Part shown: piece after piece, positions 34,973 to 43,500 of the stretch | Layout: the number at the start of each line of letters is the position of its first letter | How positions within the stretch are numbered: the first letter of the stretch is position 1 | NCBI GenBank assembly: GCA_030695565.1 | Contig: JAUYRZ010000021.1 | Location: forward strand, 1 to 44,210 | Direction of reading: 5' to 3' | Source of the DNA: Archangium sp. | Lineage (GTDB): Bacteria > Myxococcota > Myxococcia > Myxococcales > Myxococcaceae | Length of the DNA stretch: 44,210 nucleotides | Translations under genes and position numbers: made by a program | The notes under the pieces: generated by a model | Told to the model about the DNA's origin: nothing | The model's database searches: none | What the model saw: only the letters and a program-made list of their open reading frames with translations

Positions 34973-36334
34973 ATGGATCGTCAGGTTCCGGTCGGGTACG
35001 CCGCAGCGCTCCTCGCCAGCTTTCTCTTTGGTTGGGCCATCACCCCTTCACGAGGTGCGTACTCCGACCCCGCGATGACGATGGTGCTGCTCGCGACGAT
35101 CGTGGTCGGCTGGAGATACGTGGTCAATTTCGGCGGGCGCGTCGATCAGATTCCCGCGCGCGTGCTCGCTCCTCTGGTCTGGGGCTGCGCCATCGCGATG
35201 GCGTTCACGGCCTACAACGACGCAGAGATCATCATCTACCCGGTGAAGTTCTGGGAGACCGGTCGCAAGGCCCAGGGCTGGAGCCTGATCGCCCTGCTCG
35301 CCTATCTGCCCTCGATGCTGAAGTGGCCCGAACCACGCTGGGCCCGGCACCTTCGTTTCGTCTTCATCGCGGGCTGCATCACCCTCGCCGGCGTCGACAC
35401 TTACCGAACCTCCCCGACCCCGCGCATCGACGTGTGGACCGTGCAGCAGCAAGGCGCCGCCTTCTTCTTTGAAGGCAAGAACCCGTTCCAGGAAGTCCAC
35501 GCGGGCGATACCGGGCCGCGCACGGCCAACGACGTGCCCTACGTGTACCCGCCCATGCAGCTCTACGTGACCTCGATCGCGTGGAAGCTGACCAACGACG
35601 TGCGCTTCGCGATCCTCGCGGCCGCCATCCTGCTCGGGTTCTCGGTGCGAGCCATCGGCACGCGTTTCGGTGCGAAGGCACTGCCGGCGATCCTCGAAGA
35701 CGCTCCCGCGCTCTTCATCTGGTTCACGCCCAAGTTCTTCTTCATTCTCGAGCAGGCGTGGGTCGACCCCGTGCAGATCTTCTGGTGCAGCGCGCTCATC
35801 CTGGTGGCGGCGTTCAACCGGCCCTGGGCCACCGCGGTGCTGGTGGGCCTGGTGGTGGGCGCCAAGCAGACCATGCTGCTGTTCGCCGGGCTGATCGGCC
35901 TGGGTCTGCGCTTCAACTGGCGCCAGTGGGTGCTGGCCGGAGGCGTGAGCCTCGCCACCTTCCTCCCGTGGATGATCTGGGACTTCAAGGCGTGGAAGTT
36001 CTCCAACTTCGACTTCTTGAGCGCGCTGCCCGTGCGGCCTGATGCCCTCACGTACATCACGTGGGTGCGCCGCAAGTTCAACGTGGAGATCCCCTACCTG
36101 ATCGCGTTCCCCGCGGCGTTCGCCCTCGCGGGTCTGGCCGCCTGGAGATTGCGCAAGGGGCTGGGCCCCCTGACGATGGCCGCCGTGGCCTCGATGACCG
36201 TGCTCTTTGTGTTCAACAAGTGGGCCTTCGCCAACTACTACTTCACCCTGCTCGGGCTCTCCTGCATCGCTGCGGCAGCGGCGCTCGGAGATACGGCCCC
36301 CGAGCCTGCTCCGTCGAAAGACGCCGCCGCCTGA
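34973..36334 (+). CDS. Polytopic membrane glycosyltransferase, GT87/DUF2029-like
   Basis: 453 residues from ATG 34973; the frame continues upstream through the proline-rich antisense of the kelch linker, which is not real protein. About ten to twelve hydrophobic helices are visible. A large loop near residues 168-195 holds GKNPFQEVHAG and VYPPMQLY, like the G-NP(Y/F)...YPP pattern of GT87-type enzymes that use polyprenyl-phosphate mannose or related donors. A second characteristic stretch is ALVVGLVVGAKQTM-like (GLVVGAKQT visible), as in the KQ(T/P) region of the family. It is divergent from the kelch gene with a 73-base gap, and convergent with the next gene, 3 bases apart. Function is inferred from fold and context. 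Confidence 0.8.
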   Translation: MDRQVPVGYAAALLASFLFGWAITPSRGAYSDPAMTMVLLATIVVGWRYVVNFGGRVDQIPARVLAPLVWGCAIAMAFTAYNDAEIIIYPVKFWETGRKAQGWSLIALLAYLPSMLKWPEPRWARHLRFVFIAGCITLAGVDTYRTSPTPRIDVWTVQQQGAAFFFEGKNPFQEVHAGDTGPRTANDVPYVYPPMQLYVTSIAWKLTNDVRFAILAAAILLGFSVRAIGTRFGAKALPAILEDAPALFIWFTPKFFFILEQAWVDPVQIFWCSALILVAAFNRPWATAVLVGLVVGAKQTMLLFAGLIGLGLRFNWRQWVLAGGVSLATFLPWMIWDFKAWKFSNFDFLSALPVRPDALTYITWVRRKFNVEIPYLIAFPAAFALAGLAAWRLRKGLGPLTMAAVASMTVLFVFNKWAFANYYFTLLGLSCIAAAAALGDTAPEPAPSKDAAA

Positions 36335-36337
36335 CGA

Positions 36338-37276
36338 TCAGTTCGGCGTGGCGACCACGGTGAGCGCAGCGGCCTTGTTGCTCTGGGCCGCCACGAACTC
36401 GAGAGGGATCGAAGCAGCGAAGAGCGGCACCGAACCCGCGACCGACGCGGCGAAGTGCAGCGCGCGTTCGGCGGTCGACATCGAAGAGAGCGCGCCGCGA
36501 TCCTTCACCCACTCGTACAGAAAGTTCTGGTGAGGGAGCACGCGGTTGAGCGCGCTCTGAATCCACCCGCTGGTGCCGTACTCGGGCAGGAAAGGCACCT
36601 GCTTCGAGACCGAGAAGCCGCCCCGTCGCAGGCAGTCTTCCAGCGTCGAGGGCTCGAACTGCAGCAGGTGACGCGGCGGATCGAGGTGGAACCAGCCGCC
36701 CTTGAAGACCTCGCTCTGCCAGCTGGCGAAGTTCGGCACCGAGACCACCAACACACCACCGGGCGCCAGCATCGAGCGCAGCTCGGCGAGCAGCTGCACC
36801 GGCGTCTCCAGGTGCTCCAGCACGTGCCACATGGTGATCACGTCGAACTTGCCCAGCGAGTCTTTCACCTGCGCGAGCGGCGCACGCACGAGGCGCAGGT
36901 TGGGCTCTTCGAGCGTCGTGCCCAGGCTGTACGGCTCGAGACCCACGGCCTCGAAGCCGCGCCCCGCCATGAAGCGGGCAAAACCACCCGCGCCTGCGCC
37001 GTAGTCGAGCAGCCGGCCCGACGCTTTCGCGCTCTCGACCAGCTTCGCGCGCTGCAGCGTGAACAACGACAGTGCAGAACGGGCGCTGCGCTGAGCCGCC
37101 GTGTCGTTCTGCTCGAAGGGCGGGTACAGCTCGGAAGGCGGCGGGGCCGTGCGCGCGTCGGTGAAGACCAGCCGGCAGTCGCGGCAACGCACGATGTCGT
37201 AGCCGGCCTCCGACTTGAACTCGGTGGCCATGTCTTTACCGCTGCACATCGGACAAATCAGAACGGCGTCAGTCAT
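36338..37276 (-). CDS. Class I SAM-dependent methyltransferase with N-terminal zinc ribbon
   Basis: 312 residues from ATG 37276. The N-terminus has a four-cysteine knuckle pair (C8, C11, C31, C34) of the kind common in methyltransferases of polysaccharide loci. LLDYGAGAGGF (89-99) is the SAM loop, VGLEPYS the acidic strand, and MWHVLEHLETP the post-motif used by Methyltransf_23-like enzymes. A hydrophobic segment near the C-terminus (ASVAGSVPLFAASIPLEF) suggests membrane association. The start overlaps the end of the upstream GT2 gene by 8 bases. The substrate is probably a glycan or lipid-linked sugar; it cannot be specified. Confidence 0.84.
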   Translation of the reverse strand: MTDAVLICPMCSGKDMATEFKSEAGYDIVRCRDCRLVFTDARTAPPPSELYPPFEQNDTAAQRSARSALSLFTLQRAKLVESAKASGRLLDYGAGAGGFARFMAGRGFEAVGLEPYSLGTTLEEPNLRLVRAPLAQVKDSLGKFDVITMWHVLEHLETPVQLLAELRSMLAPGGVLVVSVPNFASWQSEVFKGGWFHLDPPRHLLQFEPSTLEDCLRRGGFSVSKQVPFLPEYGTSGWIQSALNRVLPHQNFLYEWVKDRGALSSMSTAERALHFAASVAGSVPLFAASIPLEFVAAQSNKAAALTVVATPN

Positions 37277-38240
37277 GGTGGGACCGGGGGGTGATGGTGG
37301 AGTGTTTGGGATCGGCCACGTAGAGCGGCAATCCGATGCCGTCTTTGTACACGCGCGCCAGGTAGATCCCGAGAACACCGAAAGCGAGGGCCAGCCAGCC
37401 CAGGTGAATGGCCACGCCGGCCGCAAACCAGCGGAGCAGCTGTTCGGCAGACACTGCGGGCACCAGCAAGAAGGCAGGCGCAGCCACCAGGTCGACGGCG
37501 AACAACATGACGCCGACATAGGCCAGCAGGCGCAGCGGCAACGTCGATGACGAGAGAATGCCCGCGATGCCGAACCGGATCGCGCTGATCAGGTTGTAGT
37601 GCGTCTCTCCGATGATCCGCTTCTCGCGCTTGTACGCGATGCCTTCACGGCGAAAACCGACGTAGCCGACCTGCCCGCGCACGAAGGGAAAGGTGCTGCG
37701 GGTGGCGAGCACGTGCTTCTTCACCCGCGCGTCGATCAGGAAGAACTCGGCCATGTCGAGCACGATCTCGTGATCAGAGACGCGCTTGGTCACCCGGTAG
37801 AAGAGCTTGCGCGCCAGGTGCATCAACACGAACTCTTCGCGGCGGGCCCGGATGCCGTAGGCGATGTCGGCGCCGGCGAGCCATCGCTCGATGAACTGGG
37901 GGATCATCTCCGGCGGATCTTCGCAGTCGACGTCGATGTTCACCGACGCCTCGCCCGAAGCGTGACGCATGCCCGCAGAGATCGAGGCCTGGTAGCCGTA
38001 GTTCCGGCTCATCGTCAGCAGCTGCACCCGCGGGTCCTTCTCGCGCAGCGCCATCACCTGCGCCTCGGTGCTGTCCGTGGAGCGGTTGTTGACGAAGAGG
38101 ATCTCGAAACGAACCCGGTCTTCGACCAGCGCGATCGCCTTGATCAGCCGGTCGTAAAACAAGGGAACCGCCTGCTCTTCATTGAAGACAGGACAAACGA
38201 TGGTCACGAACCTGCGACTGTCCTGCGACGGAGCTTCCAT
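37269..38240 (-). CDS. GtrB/DPM1-like family 2 glycosyltransferase with two C-terminal membrane helices
   Basis: 323 residues. The N-terminal GT-A domain shows IVCPVFNEEQAVPLFY, the metal-binding D103-V-D105 in NIDVDCEDPPE, and RGQVGYVGFRREGI with the GETHYNL segment that precedes the membrane anchor. Two hydrophobic helices follow (about 225-295), as in enzymes that transfer a sugar from a nucleotide donor to undecaprenyl phosphate. It would supply the lipid-linked donor for the GT-C proteins here. Oddity: the usual VDDGSTD is VNNRSTD (51-56), losing both first aspartates, and the usual GDFRLMD is AEFFLID. It may therefore use a different donor. It begins 15 bases after the stop of the upstream DUF6311-like gene. 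Confidence 0.86.
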   Translation of the reverse strand: MEAPSQDSRRFVTIVCPVFNEEQAVPLFYDRLIKAIALVEDRVRFEILFVNNRSTDSTEAQVMALREKDPRVQLLTMSRNYGYQASISAGMRHASGEASVNIDVDCEDPPEMIPQFIERWLAGADIAYGIRARREEFVLMHLARKLFYRVTKRVSDHEIVLDMAEFFLIDARVKKHVLATRSTFPFVRGQVGYVGFRREGIAYKREKRIIGETHYNLISAIRFGIAGILSSSTLPLRLLAYVGVMLFAVDLVAAPAFLLVPAVSAEQLLRWFAAGVAIHLGWLALAFGVLGIYLARVYKDGIGLPLYVADPKHSTITPRSHHD

Positions 38241-38255
38241 TTTCGAGCGGCCCTC

Positions 38256-39923
38256 CTAGCGCAACGCGCTGCGGCGGAGAAGCTCTTGCGAGAGCGCCGT
38301 CGGGCGTGACGGGGAGACGCACAACGCGGAGCCCTCGACCGGGGCGCAGATGAAGCCGGCGTTGGTGAAGTCGCTCACGAACGGCGCAAAGTAGGGCAGG
38401 TACACCGTGTCGTCGCGCAGCTCGGTGGGGGCGAAGTGCCGATTGCAATCGGTGCCTGCGGGCGCGCGGCCGACGTGACCACTGTTGATGCTCAGGTGCT
38501 GCGTGACGGCCTCCCAGGACAGCTTGGCGACCAGGTCGTGATTGAACGGGCACGTCCACTGAATCTGGATGGGGTGAATCACCACGTGGCGGTAGTCCTT
38601 CAGCAGCGCCCAGGTGGGCTCCTTGAAGGGCTCGAAGACGGGGTACGGCTTGCGCAGCGGCGTGCGCGTGGGGTCGAAGTCGACCAGCTGAAGCAGCACC
38701 GCTCCCCCCAGCACGAACTGCCGCACCCAGGGCGTCTTCACGCGGCTGACGGCGAGCGCGGCCGTCAGGGTCAACCACGCGAACAGCGGCCACACGAAGC
38801 GCCCCGAGCTGCGGAAGACAGAGGGCCACGGGCCCAGCTTGGCGTAGAAGTTCGAGAGGTCGGCGATGGGCTGGCCGGCCACCGTCACGTGGTTCGAGCC
38901 CGCGAAGAAGGCCATCACCGCCATCGCGAGCCCGAGCGGCAACCACGTCGCGAGCTCTGAACGGCTCGGCCTGAACTTCCACAGCAGCCCCACCCTCAGG
39001 AGCAGCAGCACGAGGGTGCCCAGGCCCAGATACGCGAAGCCTTCGTATTGGCGCCCGCCCATCGCGATCGGGGGCAGCAAGCGGCTCCACGTCGCGGGGT
39101 TCACGAAGGTGAGCAGGTCGGCGGAGAACTGCCCGAAGCCTTCGATGGCCAGGTTGCCCATCGGCGACGAACGCGCGCCCGCGATGAAACCGAACAACCA
39201 CAACGCGGTGAGCGAGGTGACGGGGCCGGCCACCAACCAGCCGAGCGCCTCGGGCGCCTTGAAGCTGCGGCTCACCCACGCCAGCCGCGCCAACGAGGCC
39301 CCCACCAGCAACGAGGCCATCACCGCGAGGTAGGCGTTGGTCGCGCAGGCGAGAAACCCGAGTAGCAAGGTGACGGCGGCGGTGCGACGCGCGCTCTGCA
39401 GGCTGGTCACCGGCCACAGGCACGCGCCCACCAGGCCGCTGAGCATCCAGAAGGCGAAGAACGGAGGGTGGCCGTAGCGCGTGCTGACGATGGGGTTCAT
39501 CACGAACAGGCAGCCGGCCAGCGCGAGGCTCGCCGTGTCTTTGAGCCAGGCCCGGCACACCAGCACGCCCGCCAGCCCCGTGCCCATCACGCCGGTCACC
39601 ATCCACAACCCGAACAGCTGCATCCGGTCGCCGAAGAACGGGGAGACCAGCTTGCCGAAGACCGACAAGAGCGGAATCGCGTCGGTCAACGCGGCGCTGC
39701 TCCCTGCGGGCGCGACCAGATCGGGTGCCTGTGCGAGTGGAATTCCCCACGGCCCGTTTCGGGTGAACAGCCAGCCGAAGAGATGCCCCATCCAGTCGCC
39801 TTCGATCATCCAGTCGATGAAGGTCGGATCTGCGAACTGCGTCAGCCCCAGCGCGTGCGCCCAGACGAGCCCGAACACCGAGACGATCAGCAGCGCGCGG
39901 ACGGTGACGGAGCGGGGAGCCAT
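38256..39923 (-). CDS. DUF6311-like polytopic membrane protein
   Basis: 555 residues from ATG 39923; the frame to 40049 runs into the divergent gene and is rejected. About eleven hydrophobic helices fill residues 1-430, with the first periplasmic loop rich in charged and proline residues (IPLAQAPDLVAPAGSS, then ALTDAIPLLSVF), which I associate with the DUF6311 family, GT-C-like proteins of unproven activity. Residues about 450-555 are a soluble extracytoplasmic tail with several cysteines, possibly disulfide-bonded. It is first in the order DUF6311-GT2-methyltransferase, where the GT2 would make its lipid-linked donor. The family name is from memory of the motif and is the least certain part. 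Confidence 0.74.
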   Translation of the reverse strand: MAPRSVTVRALLIVSVFGLVWAHALGLTQFADPTFIDWMIEGDWMGHLFGWLFTRNGPWGIPLAQAPDLVAPAGSSAALTDAIPLLSVFGKLVSPFFGDRMQLFGLWMVTGVMGTGLAGVLVCRAWLKDTASLALAGCLFVMNPIVSTRYGHPPFFAFWMLSGLVGACLWPVTSLQSARRTAAVTLLLGFLACATNAYLAVMASLLVGASLARLAWVSRSFKAPEALGWLVAGPVTSLTALWLFGFIAGARSSPMGNLAIEGFGQFSADLLTFVNPATWSRLLPPIAMGGRQYEGFAYLGLGTLVLLLLRVGLLWKFRPSRSELATWLPLGLAMAVMAFFAGSNHVTVAGQPIADLSNFYAKLGPWPSVFRSSGRFVWPLFAWLTLTAALAVSRVKTPWVRQFVLGGAVLLQLVDFDPTRTPLRKPYPVFEPFKEPTWALLKDYRHVVIHPIQIQWTCPFNHDLVAKLSWEAVTQHLSINSGHVGRAPAGTDCNRHFAPTELRDDTVYLPYFAPFVSDFTNAGFICAPVEGSALCVSPSRPTALSQELLRRSALR

Positions 39924-39984
39924 CGACCGTCCAGATAGCTGATCGCCGTTCGGGCCGCCTCCAATGAAATCAACGCCCTTTCGC

Positions 39985-40000
39985 TGGCACCAAGTGTGCT
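39985..40000 (+). promoter_or_regulatory. Sigma-54-like -24/-12 promoter element
   Basis: TGGCACCAAGTGTGCT has the invariant GG and GC dinucleotides separated by exactly ten bases, a perfect TGGCAC at -24, and TGCT at -12; it differs from TGGCAYR-N4-TTGCW at two less critical positions. It lies 26 bases upstream of the ATG at 40027, in the 103-base gap between divergent genes. No activator-binding palindrome is obvious, but the gap is short and such sites can lie farther upstream. Confidence 0.45.
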
Positions 40001-40026
40001 CGGCACCCACCTCAGGGGGGCGACAC

Positions 40027-40527
40027 ATGGAGCTGTGGCAGGTGCGCAAGGAGTACCGCCAGGTGGCGATGCGGTTGAGGCGAAGGCGCGAGCCGATCGA
40101 TCGGCACCTGGAGGAAGTGGAGGAGCAGGTGCTGTCGGCGCTGGTGTTGTGTGATCGGTACGAGACCGAGCTGTGCGTGCTGCGGCTCGCGCGACGGTGT
40201 GCCCGCGCCCGGCTGCGGCGGCTGCGTCACTGGGTGGAGAGCTCGGGCCTCTTCAAGTCGGTGCCGGCCACCCTCGCGCGCAAAGACGACGAGCCGGCGG
40301 CCGACGAGCTGGCCCGCGCGCTGGAAAAAAGGGGCCGCGAGACGAGCTACCTGCGGCAGATCCTCGATGAGCTGGCGCACCTCGATCGCCGGCTCGACGA
40401 CACCCGCGAACGGTTGCTGCGAGTGACCGCACAAGGTGTTCGGAGCCTTCAGCTGCTCTTCACTCACCTCCGCGTACGGGGCGAACACTTCTCGCTTGGG
40501 CTTGAACCACCCTCGCCCGGCGACTAG
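40027..40527 (+). CDS. Small helical/coiled-coil protein of unknown function
   Basis: 166 residues from ATG 40027, preceded by a G-run (40015-40020) that could serve as ribosome-binding site. The protein is almost all helix, very rich in Arg, Leu and Glu, with heptad-like patterning (for example EEVEEQVLSALVLCDRYETE and LAHLDRRLDDTRERLLR) and no signal peptide or membrane helix. I recognise no family. It lies 12 bases upstream of the 1209-residue oxidoreductase and should be co-transcribed with it. The N-terminal region of that protein is also helical with a similar charged composition, so a binding partner or assembly factor is a reasonable guess. Confidence 0.68.
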   Translation: MELWQVRKEYRQVAMRLRRRREPIDRHLEEVEEQVLSALVLCDRYETELCVLRLARRCARARLRRLRHWVESSGLFKSVPATLARKDDEPAADELARALEKRGRETSYLRQILDELAHLDRRLDDTRERLLRVTAQGVRSLQLLFTHLRVRGEHFSLGLEPPSPGD

Positions 40528-40539
40528 TGCTGACGGCCC

Positions 40540-43500
40540 ATGTTGCAGCTCGGCTTCGACGGTTTTTCTTTCGATGATCTCTACCGTCCCGCAGGGCTGC
40601 AACGGCTGCACGTGCGCTTCCTCACCCAGGTGCGCGACGCAGATCCCGCGCTGTCGACCCGCTTGGCTCAGTATCGAGAAGCCATGGCGGCGGGTGTCGC
40701 GCGAGGTGGGCTCTCGGCGCCCCTCGAGTCGGCGTTGCTCATCGACGTGGCGGATCAGATCAGCCGGTTCCTCGGCAAGCTGTTCAAGCTGGAGACCGAG
40801 CTCGAGCAGCTCAGAACGAAGCTCTCCAGCGAAGCGCGGTTGTTCGAGTTCAAGCGCGAGTTCGTCACCCGTCGGGTCTTCAAGAAGGGCGCTCCGGCGC
40901 GGCCCACCCGCGACGAGCTGCCCGAACTCGACGCGCGCGTCGGCCTGCTCCTCTCGTTGGGTTTCGGCGCCGAGCTGCCGCCCTCGCACCGCGGTCACGC
41001 AGGTGTCGATCATGAACGCGCGCTGGCTGAAGCCACGCTGACGCTCATGCACCACGAGCGATCGGCCGGCACCGAGCTCGAGCCGCTCCGCCTCAAGCTG
41101 CTCGCCACCTCAGAAGGCAAAGCCGCCTTCGGCTCATCGCTGGTCGGTGAACCGGTCGAGCAGGTGCGCGCCCTGCTCTCGCTCATCGATCGGTGGACCT
41201 GGGCTCGCGCCAGCTACACGCACACCTTCCACGGCTGGAGCACCATCACCCAGCAGAAGCCGCTCATCCCCGACAAGCTCGTCGAGCTCAAGGTGGCCGC
41301 GCCCGACACCTTCGAAGGCCCCGATCAACACCTGCGCCGCCGCGATGGTTTTGCCCTCACCGACGCCCGCGGTGATGCGCGCCAGGTGATGGCGGAGATC
41401 GATCTCTGCGTGCTGTGTCACGAGCGCGAGAAAGACTCGTGCAGCCACGGGTTCGTGGAGAAGCCACCCGCGCCCGAAGGCACGTACAAGAAGAACCCGC
41501 TGGGCATCGAGCTGACCGGTTGCCCGCTCGAGGAGCACATCTCCGAGATGCACCTGCTCAAGGGCCGCGGTGATTCGCTGGGCTCGTTGGCGATGGTGAT
41601 GCTCGACAACCCGATGTGCCCGGGCACCGGTCACCGCATCTGCAACGACTGCATGAAGGCCTGCATCTTTCAGAAGCAGGAGCCGGTGAACATTCCGCAG
41701 ATCGAGACGAGCGCGCTGACCGACGTGCTCGCGCTCCCGTATGGCTTCGAGCTGTACGGCCTGCTCACCCGGTGGAACCCGCTCAACGTGCGCCGCCCGT
41801 ACGCCGCGCCGGCGATCGGCAAGAACGTGATGGTGGTGGGCCTGGGCCCCGCTGGCTACACGCTCGCGCACTACCTGATCAACGAAGGCTTCACGGTCGC
41901 CGGCATCGACGGCCTGAAGATCGAGCCCTTCCCTGCTTCGCTCACCGGCACCGAAGGTCACACCCTCGAGCCGATTCGCGATTGGCGCGACATCGCGGCG
42001 CCCCTGGAAGAGCGCGTTCAAGAAGGCTTTGGCGGCGTCAGCGAGTACGGCATCACCGTCCGGTGGGACAAGTCGTTCCTCACGCTCATCCACCTCACGC
42101 TGGCGCGGCGAGAGGGTTTCCGCATCTACGGCGGCGTACGGTTCGGCGGCACGCTCACCATCGACGACGCGTGGACGCTGGGCTTCGACCACATCGCCAT
42201 CGCGGCGGGCGCGGGCAAACCGACGCTGGTGCCGATGAAGAACAACCTCATTCGCGGCATTCGTGCGGCGAGCGACTTCTTGATGGCGCTGCAGCTCACG
42301 GGCGCCTCCAAGCGCGACTCGTTGGCGAACCTGCAGGTGCGGCTGCCGGCGCTGGTGATCGGCGGCGGGCTGACCGGCATCGACACGGCCACAGAGCTGT
42401 TCGCGTACTACCCGGTGCAGGTCGAGAAGACGCTCAAGCGCCACGAGGTGCTCTCGGCCTCGATGACCGAAGCGGCGATCTTCGCGCGCATGAACGCCGA
42501 AGAGCTGGTGGTCTACCGGGAGTTCCTGGAGCACGGCCGGGCGATCCGCGCTGAACGTGAACGCGCGGCGAAGACCGGTGAAGCGCCCGACTTCATCAAG
42601 CTGGTGCGCTCGTGGGGCGGCGTGGCGCTGTGCTACCGGCGCAGCCTGATCGAATCGCCTGCCTATCGCCTCAACCACGAAGAGGTGGCCAAGGCCCTCG
42701 AAGAAGGCATCCGCTTCGTCGAGCGCGTGGCGCCCATCGAAGCCGTGCCTGATGAGTTCGGTGCGGTCTCGGCGCTCAAGTTCGAGCGCATGACGATGAT
42801 CGACGGAAAGCTCGAGAGCAGCGGCCAGCACCTCGAGCTGGCCGCGCGCACCGTGTGTGTGGCGGCGGGCACCTCGCCCAACGTCACCTACGAGCGCGAG
42901 TACCCCGGCACCTTCGCGCTCGACAAACGCGGCTCGTACTTCGAGGCCTTCGACGTGGTGAACGACGGCGAGCTCGCTCCGGCCCGCGGCGGCTTCTTCA
43001 CCAGCTACGCGAAGAACGGGAAGTTCATCTCGTTCTACGGCGACAACCACCCGGCCTATGCAGGCAACGTGGTCAAGGCGATGTCGTCGGCGAAAGACGG
43101 CTACGTGCACGTGGCGAAGCTGTTCCGTTCGCACGTGAGCGCCTTGCAGCCGGCGGGGCAGGCGCAGCGTGAGGCCGATCGACGCGCCTTGTTCGCCCGG
43201 CTCGATGACGCCTTCCACGCGACGGTGGTGGCGGTGAACCGGCTCACGCCGACCATCGTCGAGGTGATCATCAGGGCGCCCTTCGCCGCGCAACACTTCG
43301 AGCCCGGCCAGTTCTACCGGCTGCAGAACTTCGAGCGCACCGCGCGCGTGGTCGATGGCATTCGCCTCACCATGGAGGGCCTCGCGCTGACCGGTGCCTG
43401 GGTCGACAAGGAGAAGGGCCTGATGTCGACCATCGTGCTCGAGATCGGCGCGAGCTCGCGCATGTGCGCGATGCTCAAGCCCGGTGAGCGCGTGGTGCTG

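Noticed and set aside
40540-41400. N-terminal helical domain of the oxidoreductase as a separate gene fused by error
   Set aside because: The frame is continuous with consistent composition and no internal start with a good ribosome-binding site was seen before the cysteine domain.
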